Positions 45,443-55,147 of a stretch of DNA of 64,000 nt are shown here, one piece after another (position 1 is the stretch's first letter; each line of letters begins with the position of its first letter). The translations under genes were made by a program, and so were the position numbers. The DNA is from Alteromonadaceae bacterium 2753L.S.0a.02 (GTDB taxonomy: Bacteria; Pseudomonadota; Gammaproteobacteria; Pseudomonadales; Cellvibrionaceae): positions 2,071,001-2,135,000 of the forward strand of contig VISH01000002.1 in assembly GCA_007827375.1 (NCBI GenBank), read 5' to 3'. The notes under the pieces are model-generated. The model saw nothing but the letters and a program-made list of their open reading frames with translations. It made no database searches and was not told the DNA's origin.

Positions 45443-46732
45443 ATGTCCGACAATGGTAGTGACAACGAAGATAGTGGCAAGCTGCTCTATTGTTCGTTTT
45501 GTGGAAAGAGCCAACATGAAGTTCGTAAACTGATTGCTGGCCCGTCAGTATTTATATGTGATGAATGTGTCGATCTGTGTAACGACATTATTCGCGAAGA
45601 GATTCAGGAAAATGCGCCTGAAGGCAGCGGCGATAAGCTTCCGGTGCCCAAAGAAATCTCCGCCACGCTTGACGAATATGTGATTGGCCAGCAGGACGCC
45701 AAAAAGGTCCTGGCTGTTGCAGTATACAATCACTACAAACGTTTACGCGTTGGGGATAAAAAGAAAGGTAAAGATGACGTTGAGCTTGGCAAGAGTAACA
45801 TCTTGTTGGTAGGCCCGACTGGGAGCGGTAAGACCCTCCTGGCGGAGACCCTGGCGAGGCTTTTAAATGTGCCTTTCACGATTGCAGATGCCACCACACT
45901 GACCGAAGCGGGTTACGTCGGCGAAGATGTTGAAAACATCATCCAAAAATTGTTGCAAAAATGCGATTACGACGTTGAAAAAGCGCAACAGGGCATCGTT
46001 TACATCGACGAAATCGATAAAATTTCGAGAAAATCTGACAACCCATCTATTACTCGTGACGTGTCGGGCGAAGGGGTTCAACAGGCGCTTTTGAAGCTTA
46101 TTGAAGGCACTATCGCCTCGGTTCCACCGCAAGGTGGACGTAAGCATCCGCAGCAGGAATTTTTGCAGGTTGACACCTCGAATATCTTATTCATATGCGG
46201 TGGCGCTTTTGCCGGTTTGGATAAGATCATACGGGACCGTTCCGAAAAAGGCGGTATTGGTTTCAGCGCAGAAGTTAAGAGCAAAGATGCCAGCAAAAAT
46301 GTTGGCGAAACGCTCAAAGACCTTGAGCCTGAAGACTTAGTACGTTACGGCCTGATTCCGGAATTTGTCGGTCGCTTACCGGTTATTGCAACACTTGATG
46401 AGCTCGATAAAGAAGCGCTGGTCACCATTTTACGCGAACCAAAAAACTCCTTGGTAAAACAGTATTCCAAACTTTTCGAAATGGAAAATGTGGAAGTCGA
46501 TTTTCGTCCAGATGCGCTCGAAGCGGTTGCTGAAAAAGCGATGGTGCGAAAAACCGGGGCTCGTGGTTTGCGGTCTATAATGGAAAATGTACTGCTGGAT
46601 ACCATGTATAAACTGCCTTCTGAAGACAATGTTGTAAAAGTAGTGGTCGATGAGTCTGTAATAAAAGGGGAGTCCGCGCCCTTGATTGTTTACGGTAATC
46701 ATGAATCAGCAAAGGCAGTACCTGAAGACTGA
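45443..46732 (+). CDS. clpX: ClpX unfoldase, housekeeping copy
   Basis: A 429-residue AAA+ ATPase that unfolds substrates for ClpP. N-terminal zinc finger CSFCGKSQHE and CDECVDLC, Walker A GPTGSGKT, Walker B IVYIDEIDKI, IGF loop in GGIGFSAEV. Position between clpP and lon marks it as the general copy, in contrast to the nif-linked paralogue at 4681. The paralogue is more diverged in the linker and C-terminus. Confidence 0.97.
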   Translation: MSDNGSDNEDSGKLLYCSFCGKSQHEVRKLIAGPSVFICDECVDLCNDIIREEIQENAPEGSGDKLPVPKEISATLDEYVIGQQDAKKVLAVAVYNHYKRLRVGDKKKGKDDVELGKSNILLVGPTGSGKTLLAETLARLLNVPFTIADATTLTEAGYVGEDVENIIQKLLQKCDYDVEKAQQGIVYIDEIDKISRKSDNPSITRDVSGEGVQQALLKLIEGTIASVPPQGGRKHPQQEFLQVDTSNILFICGGAFAGLDKIIRDRSEKGGIGFSAEVKSKDASKNVGETLKDLEPEDLVRYGLIPEFVGRLPVIATLDELDKEALVTILREPKNSLVKQYSKLFEMENVEVDFRPDALEAVAEKAMVRKTGARGLRSIMENVLLDTMYKLPSEDNVVKVVVDESVIKGESAPLIVYGNHESAKAVPED

Positions 46733-46763
46733 ATACTTAAAATTTCAGAAACAGGAAACTATA

Positions 46764-46793
46764 AAAAGGGCGCTTAATCAGCGCCTTTTTTTG
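46764..46793 (+). terminator. Terminator after clpX
   Basis: GGCGC (46769-46773), loop TTAATCA, GCGCC (46781-46785), flanked by A-run and T-run. Intrinsic terminator 32 bases after clpX. Confidence 0.85.
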
Positions 46794-46800
46794 TTTAAGG

Positions 46801-46828
46801 CTTGTATTTTAACGGTCGCGCCCGCAAT
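46801..46828 (+). promoter_or_regulatory. Possible sigma-32 promoter of lon
   Basis: CTTGTAT (46801-46807), 13 bases, CCCGCAAT (46821-46828). Two mismatches in the -35 and some in the -10 against CTTGAAA/CCCCATNT. lon is a known heat-shock gene, which makes the match more credible. Weak by sequence alone. Confidence 0.4.
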
Positions 46829-46984
46829 ACTAGAACGGTGAGAAATACATCGGCCACCTGGGATAAATGCTGCCCGGCTGACTTCTCTGGCATTGATTGT
46901 GCGTCGCTGTTGGGTGATTAACAAAATTCATTAAATTTGTAGCACAAATCCAATGCTAGAAATGCAACTTATTTGAGGCTTCTA

Positions 46985-49402
46985 ATGGATCATTCTGACG
47001 AAAAACTTGTTGATAATACTCTGCCGCTGCTGCCTCTTCGCGATGTGGTCGTTTATCCGCACATGGTCATTCCCTTGTTTGTGGGCCGAGCTAAATCTAT
47101 TGCTGCGTTAGAACGTGCAATGTCGGAAGACAAACAAATTTTGTTAGTCGCACAAAAACACGCCTCAGTGGACGAACCGGGCATCGACGACTTGTATACT
47201 TTTGCAACAGTCGCCTCCGTTTTACAACTCTTGAAACTACCGGATGGCACGGTGAAGGTGCTTGTTGAGGGCCGCCAACGTGCGGAAGTGGTATCCATCG
47301 CAGAAACTGGAGATTATTTCTCGGCCGAAATCGCACTTATTGAAGCAGACTCTGAAGAAGGGCGCGATGTTGATATGCTAACGCGCTCGCTGCTTTCGCG
47401 TTTCGAGCAGTATGTAAATTTGAGTAAAAAGGTACCGGCCGAGGTGATGACATCCTTAAGCGGTATTGACGAACCAGGCCGGCTTGCCGATACGGTTGCC
47501 GCACACATGAGTCTCGAACTGGCCCAGAAACAGGAAATTTTGGAAATTGCTTCGGTTCGTGAACGACTGGAACATCTCATAGGCCTTATGGAAGCTGAGG
47601 CCGATCTGTATCAGGTTGAGAAGCGTATTCGTGGTCGCGTTAAAAAACAGATGGAAAAGAGTCAACGCGAGTACTATCTGAATGAGCAAATGAAGGCTAT
47701 TCAAAAGGAGTTGGGCGAGCTCGGCGAAGAAGTCAGCGAAGGTGAAGAACTCGAGCGTAAGATATCCGAATCTGGTATGAGTAAAGAGGCTGAAGATAAA
47801 GCTCGCGCTGAGTTGAATAAATTGAAGATGATGTCGCCCATGTCGGCTGAGGCATCGGTAGTTCGCGCTTATATCGATTGGATCGTAAACCTTCCCTGGA
47901 AGAAACGTAGCAAAGTGCGCCACGATCTGGACCGCGCCGAGGATATCCTGGAAGCCGATCACTACGGCTTGGAAGAGGTGAAAGAACGTATCCTTGAATA
48001 CCTTGCGGTACAAAAGCGGGTCAAAAAGGTGAAGGGTCCTATATTATGTTTGGTTGGACCTCCCGGCGTGGGTAAAACATCTTTAGGTGAGTCGATTGCC
48101 CGGGCCACCAACCGCAAGTTTGTGCGTATGGCGCTCGGTGGTGTGCGTGACGAAGCTGAAATCAGGGGCCATCGTCGTACCTACATTGGTTCTATGCCCG
48201 GTAAGCTTGTTCAAAAAATGTCGAAGGCGGGAGTGAAAAATCCGCTGTTCCTGCTCGATGAAATCGACAAAATGGGGATGGATCATCGCGGTGACCCGGC
48301 CTCGGCTTTGCTCGAGGTTCTCGATCCCGAGCAAAATGCACATTTCAATGACCATTATCTGGAAGTCGATTACGACCTCTCAGATGTCATGTTCGTTTGT
48401 ACTTCCAACACCATGAATATTCCGGGGCCCTTGTTAGATCGTATGGAAGTTATTCGTATTCCCGGCTACACAGAAGATGAAAAAGTCAATATTGCGACAC
48501 GATATTTAATTCCCAAGCAGATGAAAAACAACGGCTTGAAGTCGGCAGAAGTCAATGTCGAGGACGGTGCTATTTTAGATGTCATTCGTTATTACACCAA
48601 AGAAGCCGGTGTTCGTGGTCTGGATCGTGAGATCGCCAAAATTTGCCGCAAAGTGGTTACTAAAAATGTCAAGGCCAATGCTCAGGAAACCATAACGGTT
48701 ACGCCAGACATCCTTGAAGATTACCTGGGCGTCCGTAAAACGGATTACGGGAAAGCGGAGCAGGAAAATCAGGTTGGTCAGGTGACCGGATTAGCCTGGA
48801 CACAAGTCGGTGGTGAACTGCTCACTATTGAAGCCAGTGCCGTGAAAGGCAAGGGTAGACTCGTTAAAACCGGGTCGCTGGGTGATGTGATGCAGGAGTC
48901 CATTCAAGCAGCGATGACTGTGGTACGCTCCCGGGCACAATTTCTTGGCATCACACCCGACATTCACGAGAAGCGCGATCTCCATATCCATGTCCCCGAG
49001 GGGGCCACGCCAAAAGATGGCCCCAGTGCAGGTATTGCCATGTGTACCGCGTTGGTTTCTGTTTTTACCGACATACCGGTTCGGGCAGATGTTGCTATGA
49101 CTGGTGAAATTACCTTGCGTGGCGAGGTGCTCAAAATTGGTGGCTTGAAAGAAAAGCTGCTTGCAGCTCATCGTGGCGGGATAACAACAGTCATCATTCC
49201 AGAAGGCAATGCAGCAGATTTACGTGAAATCCCCGACAACATCAAAGAAGACCTTGTTATAAAACCCGTAAAATGGATAGATCAGGTACTTGAGGATGCT
49301 CTTCAGTACATGCCAAAGCCATTCAGTGATGAAGAATATCAAGAGCTGGAAGCACGGGCAAAAAGGGAAGGCGAGAGTGAAAATCGAATAAGCACCCATT
49401 AG
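46985..49402 (+). CDS. lon: Lon protease
   Basis: An 805-residue ATP-dependent protease. N-terminal substrate-binding domain (about 10-205: LPLLPLRDVVVYPHMVIPLF), coiled coil, AAA+ module with Walker A GPPGVGKTS and Walker B FLLDEIDKM, and protease domain with catalytic Ser in PKDGPSAGIAM and Lys in the GGLKEKLLAAHRGG segment. ATG 46985 follows GAGG by 7 bases; a TTG at 46973 is in frame. Confidence 0.97.
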   Translation: MDHSDEKLVDNTLPLLPLRDVVVYPHMVIPLFVGRAKSIAALERAMSEDKQILLVAQKHASVDEPGIDDLYTFATVASVLQLLKLPDGTVKVLVEGRQRAEVVSIAETGDYFSAEIALIEADSEEGRDVDMLTRSLLSRFEQYVNLSKKVPAEVMTSLSGIDEPGRLADTVAAHMSLELAQKQEILEIASVRERLEHLIGLMEAEADLYQVEKRIRGRVKKQMEKSQREYYLNEQMKAIQKELGELGEEVSEGEELERKISESGMSKEAEDKARAELNKLKMMSPMSAEASVVRAYIDWIVNLPWKKRSKVRHDLDRAEDILEADHYGLEEVKERILEYLAVQKRVKKVKGPILCLVGPPGVGKTSLGESIARATNRKFVRMALGGVRDEAEIRGHRRTYIGSMPGKLVQKMSKAGVKNPLFLLDEIDKMGMDHRGDPASALLEVLDPEQNAHFNDHYLEVDYDLSDVMFVCTSNTMNIPGPLLDRMEVIRIPGYTEDEKVNIATRYLIPKQMKNNGLKSAEVNVEDGAILDVIRYYTKEAGVRGLDREIAKICRKVVTKNVKANAQETITVTPDILEDYLGVRKTDYGKAEQENQVGQVTGLAWTQVGGELLTIEASAVKGKGRLVKTGSLGDVMQESIQAAMTVVRSRAQFLGITPDIHEKRDLHIHVPEGATPKDGPSAGIAMCTALVSVFTDIPVRADVAMTGEITLRGEVLKIGGLKEKLLAAHRGGITTVIIPEGNAADLREIPDNIKEDLVIKPVKWIDQVLEDALQYMPKPFSDEEYQELEARAKREGESENRISTH

Positions 49403-49455
49403 CTTTGATGCTATTCTAAGAGATGACCACCACGACACCATCCTGAAAAACTTGA

Positions 49456-49521
49456 TATTTGCCGATCGACAAGCGCAAAGCTGTACGAAATCTAGTCAGT
49501 TATGTGTTTGATCGGCAAATA
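49456..49521. repeat. 12-bp perfect inverted repeat with 42-base gap
   Basis: TATTTGCCGATC (49456-49467) and GATCGGCAAATA (49510-49521) are exact reverse complements. They lie between lon and hupB, just before the hupB -35. Could be a paired operator, or a long hairpin ending lon. Confidence 0.6.
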
Positions 49522-49534
49522 ATGTATTTCATTC

Positions 49535-49563
49535 TTGACCGGTCTCAGGGCAGTTGGTATAAA
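49535..49563 (+). promoter_or_regulatory. Sigma-70 promoter of hupB
   Basis: TTGACC (49535-49540), 17 bases, TATAAA (49558-49563). Each box has one mismatch to consensus and spacing is ideal. Start near 49570, giving a leader of about 138 bases. Confidence 0.75.
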
Positions 49564-49707
49564 TCGCAATTCTTTGTAAGGCATGGCAAAGCCCCGTTTT
49601 TAAAGGGCTAGCGGTTAATGAAGGTGCAAATAAGCCTTATACATAATGTCAATGCATAGCAAAAAATTAAGTTATAAAATTGAAACAAATAAAAAGAGGG
49701 GATCAAC

Positions 49708-49980
49708 GTGAATAAATCAGAACTGGTAGAAGCGATTGCTGCATCTGCAGATATTTCCAAAGCAGCAGCCGGTAGAGCACTCGATGCTGTAACGGAATCT
49801 ATCGCGAATGCCCTCAAAGAAGGCGACCAGGTTGCACTTGTTGGCTTCGGTACTTTTCTTGTAAAAGAACGTGCCGCCCGAACTGGCCGAAACCCGCAAA
49901 CTGGTGCACCCATTGAAATTGCAGCGGCTAAGATCCCGAGTTTTAAAGCGGGAAAAGCACTCAAAGACGCAGTTAATTAA
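49708..49980 (+). CDS. hupB: DNA-binding protein HU-beta
   Basis: A 90-residue nucleoid protein. MNKSELVEAIA start, GFGTFLVKERAARTGRNPQTG arm (about 46-66, given in two parts: GFGTFLVKERAA and RTGRNPQTG) that inserts in the minor groove. GTG start with GAGGGG before it. Lies between lon and ppiD, as in Pseudomonas and E. coli. Confidence 0.97.
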   Translation: MNKSELVEAIAASADISKAAAGRALDAVTESIANALKEGDQVALVGFGTFLVKERAARTGRNPQTGAPIEIAAAKIPSFKAGKALKDAVN

Positions 49981-50035
49981 AATTCCTATACCGTTTTGTT
50001 CCCTGAAATACTTCGCTTAAAACGTATACAAAAAC

Positions 50036-50084
50036 GGCCGCTGAGTTTCCTAGAAAAAAACTATTAAGTGTTATGAAAGCGGCC
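50036..50084 (+). terminator. Possible terminator hairpin after hupB
   Basis: GGCCGCT (50036-50042) and AGCGGCC (50078-50084), with a 35-base loop and short T-run after. A weaker candidate than the hairpin at 50182. Confidence 0.45.
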
Positions 50085-50181
50085 TTTCGATAAGCAAGGC
50101 AAATGGAACAGTAAGAAAAACTACAACAATAAAAACACACAATTTTCAGGTACAGTTTAATTTGAAGGCTGATTAGAAAAT

Positions 50182-50210
50182 AAAGGCGCGTTTATCCAGC
50201 GCCTTTTTTT
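50182..50210 (+). terminator. Terminator upstream of ppiD
   Basis: AAAGGCGC (50182-50189), loop, GCGCCTTT (50199-50206), then T-run. It ends about 37 bases before the ppiD start, so it ends hupB transcripts or reduces read-through into ppiD. Confidence 0.85.
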
Positions 50211-50246
50211 GTGTGTAATATAGCAGCTTAAGTTTCGAGGTTGGTT

Positions 50247-52124
50247 ATGCTTCAGAGTGTGAGAGACAATTTAAAGGGCACGGTAGTTACTGCCGTGATT
50301 TTACTTTTCTTCGTCTTACCTATGGTTATCACCGGTGTAGGTAGTTCGTGGTTGGGGTCCGTAGCGGGAACAGATGCCGCTGTCGTTGACGGGCGGGAAA
50401 TAACCCGAGCTGAGCTATCAAGAGAAGTTTACATGCAGAAGCAACGCCTGTTGTCACAAGAAGGGGTAGACCCATCAGCAGATTTTCTGAAGGAAGAAAA
50501 TCTTCAAAAACCGGTACTCGAGCGATTAACTAAAAAAGCTGCAATACTCGCCGCTGCTGAAAGAGGCGGTATGGCGGTTTCCGACAACGCCGTAAATTCG
50601 ATGATCGTTACTCAAAAAGAATTTCAGGTAGACGGTAAATTCGACGCACAACAATACCGTAGCCTGTTGGCACGCATTGGTTTGACACCTGCCACCTACA
50701 AAGACTCACTCGCTGAAGACATGATGCTGGGGCAATTAAACGGTGGCATAGAGTTGTCCAGTTTTGTGACCGAGAAGGAAGTTGCTGAATTAGTGGCAAT
50801 CATTTATGAAAAGCGCTCTTTCTATACTGTTGAAATTCCAGCCGAAGGGTTGGCAGATTCTGTATCGATCAGCGACGAAGAAATTTCCAGCTATTACGAC
50901 GAAAACAAAGAAGATTTCCGCGAACCCGAGAAGGTAATGGTGGAATATGTTGAAACCTCTGTAAATCAACTGGCTAAGTCAATCAGCATCTCAGACGAAG
51001 ACATTAAAAAACAATATGAGCAAGAGTTGGAAAATTTCAACGCTACGCCTGAGTACGAAATTGCCCACATTTTGGTAGAAGGAGAGGGCGATAAAAAAGA
51101 TGCGACTGTTGCATTGTTGCAAGCCAAAATAGCCAAAGGTGAAGACTTCTCTGAACTGGCAAAGTCGTATTCTGCAGATGCCGGTTCTCGTGATCAGGGT
51201 GGTAATCTCGGTGTCATGGTTGATGGTGTGTACCCGGAGGGGTTTGAATCAGCAGTCAAGTTGTTGGATGAAGGTCAGGTCTCGGCTCCTATTGTGACCG
51301 ATGCGGGAACGCATTTGGTTAAAGTCATCAAGAAAACTGTACCGGAAGTGCCTTCGTTTGAAGATAGGAAATCTAAAATAAATCGGGATCTGCAAATCGC
51401 CAAAGCAGAAGAAATTTATCTTTCAAATGTGGAAAAGCTTGAAGAACTTACCTTTAGTGCACCGGATTTGGCATCAGCTGCTGCAGAATTGGGTTCCGAT
51501 GTAAAAGTTTCAGGTTGGTTTGAACGCACAACTGGAATTGGTATTGCCGGCAATCCTGAAATTAGAAAAGCTGCATTTGAAACCGATGTTCTGATCGAAG
51601 GGCATAATAGTCGCGTTATTGAGTTGGCGGGTAATCGAGCCGTGGTCATTCGTAAGAAAGAGCATTCGCCTGAGCATATAAAGTCTTTGGATGAGATTAA
51701 AACGCAAGTCACAGCCAAGTTAAGCGATGAAAAAGTACTGGCTTTGTTGAAAAATAAAGCAGACGAGTTCATCGCCGCGGCTAAGTCCAGTGATAACATC
51801 GACGCTTTGGCTACTGATCTAGGGTACAGCTACGCTTTGTTTGAGGACGCAGCCCGTACCGACCCAGTCGCTGATCCAGCAACTCGTTCTACGGCGTTCT
51901 CTTTGCCGGTTGTTTCTGGTGAGATTGCGTTCGACGCTGCCAGGGCTAATAACGGTGACTATCGCATTGTGGGTGTTATAAACAAAACAGCGGGAAGCGC
52001 AGAAGACATCGAAGACGCGCAATTGAAAGGCCTGTCTGCCCAACTAAAACGAGAAAACAGCCGGTATGAAGGTGGTGCATTGGAGAGCGAAATTGTCGCC
52101 AATGCAGATATTAAGCTACACTAA
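50247..52124 (+). CDS. ppiD: Periplasmic folding chaperone PpiD
   Basis: A 625-residue protein anchored in the inner membrane by one N-terminal helix (about 12-34, VVTAVILLFFVLPMVITGVG) with the rest in the periplasm. SurA-like N-domain (about 35-200), parvulin domain (about 265-355: YEIAHILVEGEG and QGGNLGVMVDG), and a C-terminal domain. It sits at the Sec exit to help proteins fold. ATG 50247 has GAGG 7 bases upstream; TTG 50241 is in frame. Confidence 0.95.
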   Translation: MLQSVRDNLKGTVVTAVILLFFVLPMVITGVGSSWLGSVAGTDAAVVDGREITRAELSREVYMQKQRLLSQEGVDPSADFLKEENLQKPVLERLTKKAAILAAAERGGMAVSDNAVNSMIVTQKEFQVDGKFDAQQYRSLLARIGLTPATYKDSLAEDMMLGQLNGGIELSSFVTEKEVAELVAIIYEKRSFYTVEIPAEGLADSVSISDEEISSYYDENKEDFREPEKVMVEYVETSVNQLAKSISISDEDIKKQYEQELENFNATPEYEIAHILVEGEGDKKDATVALLQAKIAKGEDFSELAKSYSADAGSRDQGGNLGVMVDGVYPEGFESAVKLLDEGQVSAPIVTDAGTHLVKVIKKTVPEVPSFEDRKSKINRDLQIAKAEEIYLSNVEKLEELTFSAPDLASAAAELGSDVKVSGWFERTTGIGIAGNPEIRKAAFETDVLIEGHNSRVIELAGNRAVVIRKKEHSPEHIKSLDEIKTQVTAKLSDEKVLALLKNKADEFIAAAKSSDNIDALATDLGYSYALFEDAARTDPVADPATRSTAFSLPVVSGEIAFDAARANNGDYRIVGVINKTAGSAEDIEDAQLKGLSAQLKRENSRYEGGALESEIVANADIKLH

Positions 52125-52150
52125 AACACGTTGAAAAGAGCACTCTAGTG

Positions 52151-52186
52151 AGCCCTGGCCATGTATTGGTGGCCGGGGCTTTTTTA
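52151..52186 (+). terminator. Terminator of ppiD
   Basis: AGCCCTGGCC (52151-52160) pairs with GGCCGGGGCT (52171-52180), with one T-G pair, then TTTTTT. Confidence 0.88.
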
Positions 52187-52270
52187 TGCACTTTTTTTCT
52201 GTAATCATTTACGCCACCTACGCCATTAGTAGAGGAGAAAGTATAAAAGGTGGAGGTAGGTTTGACCGTT

Positions 52271-53113
52271 CTATTCATAAATCTCGACAATTGAACCAGG
52301 CCCTGCAGATTTTTCATCAAGACCTAAAAACAATATGAAATGGTCGCGTAGATTGGCCGGCGTGTCGTTCCTACTAAATAGAAATTCTGTGCTGGAAGCA
52401 GCTGACAAAGTCAATTGTTTCTTTTCTATTAAAAACGCAACGCGATTAGCTATTGCGCTACCAGAGTCTATCCATTGTAGATGTTGGAAGCGATTAAGCT
52501 GAGATATGTGGGGTCTGAAAATTGGGAAATGCGTACAGGCCAGTACTACGGTGTCCATGTGTTGTGCACCCGGTTGATTGAGTAAATTGTCAATCTCTTG
52601 ATACAGGACAGCGGAGTTCGTTTGCTGGCCAACGAGCCATTCTTCTGCAAGGCAAACCAGCTCACGACTCCCATATCTAATGACCGTCATCCCATTTGCA
52701 AATTCTTCAATTAACCTATTTGTATAGGGGCGATTAATGGTCGCTGGTGTTGCCAGTAACCCTATAACGCCACTTCTTGAGAGGTTGACTGCAGGTTTTA
52801 TCGCCGGTACCACACCAACAAACTCCACGCCTGGGTGTTCTGCTCGTAATATCGCGAGAGCCAGCGTACTTGCGGTGTTACACGCTATAACAACGATATC
52901 CGGTTGTGTTTGATCGATGGCCCGAGCCAGTACCAGCAGTATCCTTGCGATAAGGGTTTCGTCTGCAATAACCCCATAGGGAAACCGGTCGTTGTCCGCC
53001 AGATAAATCAAGTGGCACCCGGGAGTCTTTGCGAGAATTTCCCGCGAAACTGTCAGACCACCCACGCCAGAATCGAACACCAAAATCTTACATGAGGGCC
53101 GTGTTGTTTTCAT
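52271..53113 (-). CDS. murI: Glutamate racemase MurI
   Basis: It makes D-glutamate for peptidoglycan. 280 residues. Both catalytic cysteines are present: ACNTAST (about 79) and ACTHFPIF (about 190), with the N-terminal FDSGVGGLTVSREI. Divergent from rmuC, with about 88 bases between them. Confidence 0.95.
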   Translation of the reverse strand: MKTTRPSCKILVFDSGVGGLTVSREILAKTPGCHLIYLADNDRFPYGVIADETLIARILLVLARAIDQTQPDIVVIACNTASTLALAILRAEHPGVEFVGVVPAIKPAVNLSRSGVIGLLATPATINRPYTNRLIEEFANGMTVIRYGSRELVCLAEEWLVGQQTNSAVLYQEIDNLLNQPGAQHMDTVVLACTHFPIFRPHISQLNRFQHLQWIDSGSAIANRVAFLIEKKQLTLSAASSTEFLFSRNDTPANLRDHFILFLGLDEKSAGPGSIVEIYE

Positions 53114-53201
53114 AATGTGGGCTGGGGTTTTAACTGGGTTGATGTAGAATAGCGATTATCCGTCAATAATACCAAACTCCTCTCTCTGCGCTCAAAATAA
53201 C

Positions 53202-54665
53202 ATGTTTGACATCAACCAATTCTCCATTGCCCAGCTAGCAGCAGTTTCGTCGGTCGTTCTACTGGTAGTTGTATTGGTGGCTGTGATTTGGCACCGGCTG
53301 CTTATTCGGGTGCACAGTGCTAAACACCTGCAGCAACTGCAGGTTGAGCGTGAGCAGCGCAATCTGCATGAGCAGGAGCAAGCCAAGCAACATGGAAATG
53401 AAATACATCAAAAAGAATTAGATACAGCGAGGCTGCAAACAGAGCTGGCTGCAAAACAGCGAGAGTTGTTACAAGTTCAAGATCAGCTCAAAACGCTTGC
53501 ACCCTACAAAGACAAGTACCTGCAAATGGAAACGCGTTTTGTTGAGCAGCGTGATTATATCGAGCATGAAAAATCTCTGATGGAACAAACACGCGAGCAA
53601 TTGTTCAAGGAATTTGAATTGGCAGCAAACAAGTTGTTTGAAGCGAAGCAGGAAAAATTTACAACAACCAGCCGCCAGAATATGGAAGCAATTTTGTCGC
53701 CGTTTAGAGAGCAACTTAAGGCCTTCAATCAGCGCGTCGAAGACGTTTACCACAAAGAAAACTCACAAAGAAACCAACTTATCGGCCAAATTGCTGAGCT
53801 TCAAAAGCAAACTCAGAAAATAAGTAGTGATGCAAATAATCTGGCTTCCGCTCTAAAAGGTGATAACAAAGCCCAGGGCAATTGGGGTGAAATTGTGCTG
53901 GAGCGTTTGTTGGAGCAATCTGGCTTACAGAAAGGGTGTGAGTACGAAACTCAACGTCAGTTCAACGATGAGGGTGGTAAACGTTTTAAACCCGATGTTA
54001 TTGTCCACCTCCCAGAGGGAAAAGACATTGTCATTGATGCCAAAGTGTCGTTGCTGGATTACGAACGCTATTCACAGCTGGAAGATTCGAGTGAGCGTGA
54101 ACAGGCCCTAAAAAAGCATATCGATTCGCTACGCGCTCACATCCGGGGTTTGTCCCTGAAAAATTACGAACAGTTACAAGGCGTTCGTACCCTCGATTTC
54201 GTTTTTATTTTTATCCCTGTTGAGGCTGCTTATATCACGGCTATGCAGCAGGCGCCCGGGCTGTTTAAAGAGGCCTATGAGCGTAACATCGTGTTAGTGA
54301 GCCCCTCGAGCCTGATGGTTGCATTACGAACAGTGGAAACTTTGTGGCGTTACGAAAAACAGAATAAAAATGCAGAGAGAATCGCTGAGGGTGCTGGTAA
54401 GTTGTACGATCAATTTGTACTCCTGATTGCCGCGTTGGAGGAGGTCGGCCAATACATAGAAAAGTCTGCGCTTGCCTATGATAAGACTTTTAAACGATTG
54501 AGTACGGGGCGAGGAAATCTGGTGCGACGCGTCGAGACGCTTAAGGAGCTCGGTGCAAAAACCAGTAAACAGATACCAGAGCATGTCAAAGAAGATGACG
54601 AAACGGTACCACAATTGGAAAATTCGTCAGATGACCTCGGCATCAGTAAGGCACAGCAAGAATGA
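53202..54665 (+). CDS. rmuC: RmuC-family recombination-limiting protein
   Basis: A 487-residue protein with an N-terminal membrane helix (about 10-32), a long coiled coil (about 40-200) and a nuclease-like C-terminal domain (about 210-430) with GNWGEIVLERLLEQSGL, VIDAKVSLLDYERY and FIPVEAAY. E. coli RmuC limits inversion at short inverted repeats. Four-base overlap with the next gene. Confidence 0.93.
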   Translation: MFDINQFSIAQLAAVSSVVLLVVVLVAVIWHRLLIRVHSAKHLQQLQVEREQRNLHEQEQAKQHGNEIHQKELDTARLQTELAAKQRELLQVQDQLKTLAPYKDKYLQMETRFVEQRDYIEHEKSLMEQTREQLFKEFELAANKLFEAKQEKFTTTSRQNMEAILSPFREQLKAFNQRVEDVYHKENSQRNQLIGQIAELQKQTQKISSDANNLASALKGDNKAQGNWGEIVLERLLEQSGLQKGCEYETQRQFNDEGGKRFKPDVIVHLPEGKDIVIDAKVSLLDYERYSQLEDSSEREQALKKHIDSLRAHIRGLSLKNYEQLQGVRTLDFVFIFIPVEAAYITAMQQAPGLFKEAYERNIVLVSPSSLMVALRTVETLWRYEKQNKNAERIAEGAGKLYDQFVLLIAALEEVGQYIEKSALAYDKTFKRLSTGRGNLVRRVETLKELGAKTSKQIPEHVKEDDETVPQLENSSDDLGISKAQQE

Positions 54666-55111
54666 TGGTTTTAGTAATCGCAGCTGCATTGGTAATACTG
54701 ATCTTGTCGGGTGTTGCCATTTACTATCACTGGAAACTTCACAAGCAGCGTCGCTATCAGACCGAACAACGTCAATTTCTAGAAAAAAAACAACAGCAAA
54801 ATCGCAGCAGTATTCTGATTATTGCCCGTGCGATGCTTTCTGAACAGGTAACTTACACCGAAGCCAGCATTAGAATTAGCGTCCTTCTGGAGGCGAGTGG
54901 TATCCACGAACAGGAAATCATCCAATACGCGGTGTTCAATCAACTCGCACAAGCTACGGCTCATATTCCTATTTTGGACGCCTGGAAAGCCTTGTCGAAA
55001 ATGGAAAAGAAAAAGTTTGAGAAGGAGCGGCTACGCCTCGAAGGGAAATACCGTGATTTCTTAATTCCCGCCGCTGAACAGTTGGTGCAAAGCTTGAGTG
55101 AGAGGCATTGA
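54662..55111 (+). CDS. DUF2489-like membrane-anchored protein
   Basis: A 149-residue protein with one N-terminal helix (about 2-22) and a cytoplasmic helical part with a KKxxFEKERLRLEGKYRDFL segment near the C-terminus (shortened as KFEKERLRLEGKYRDFL). Matches the DUF2489 pattern as I know it. The ATGA overlap with rmuC suggests a shared transcript. Function unknown. Confidence 0.85.
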   Translation: MMVLVIAAALVILILSGVAIYYHWKLHKQRRYQTEQRQFLEKKQQQNRSSILIIARAMLSEQVTYTEASIRISVLLEASGIHEQEIIQYAVFNQLAQATAHIPILDAWKALSKMEKKKFEKERLRLEGKYRDFLIPAAEQLVQSLSERH

Positions 55112-55147
55112 AATGGTTTAAAAATGCCCGTTTGTTGTCTCAACGGA

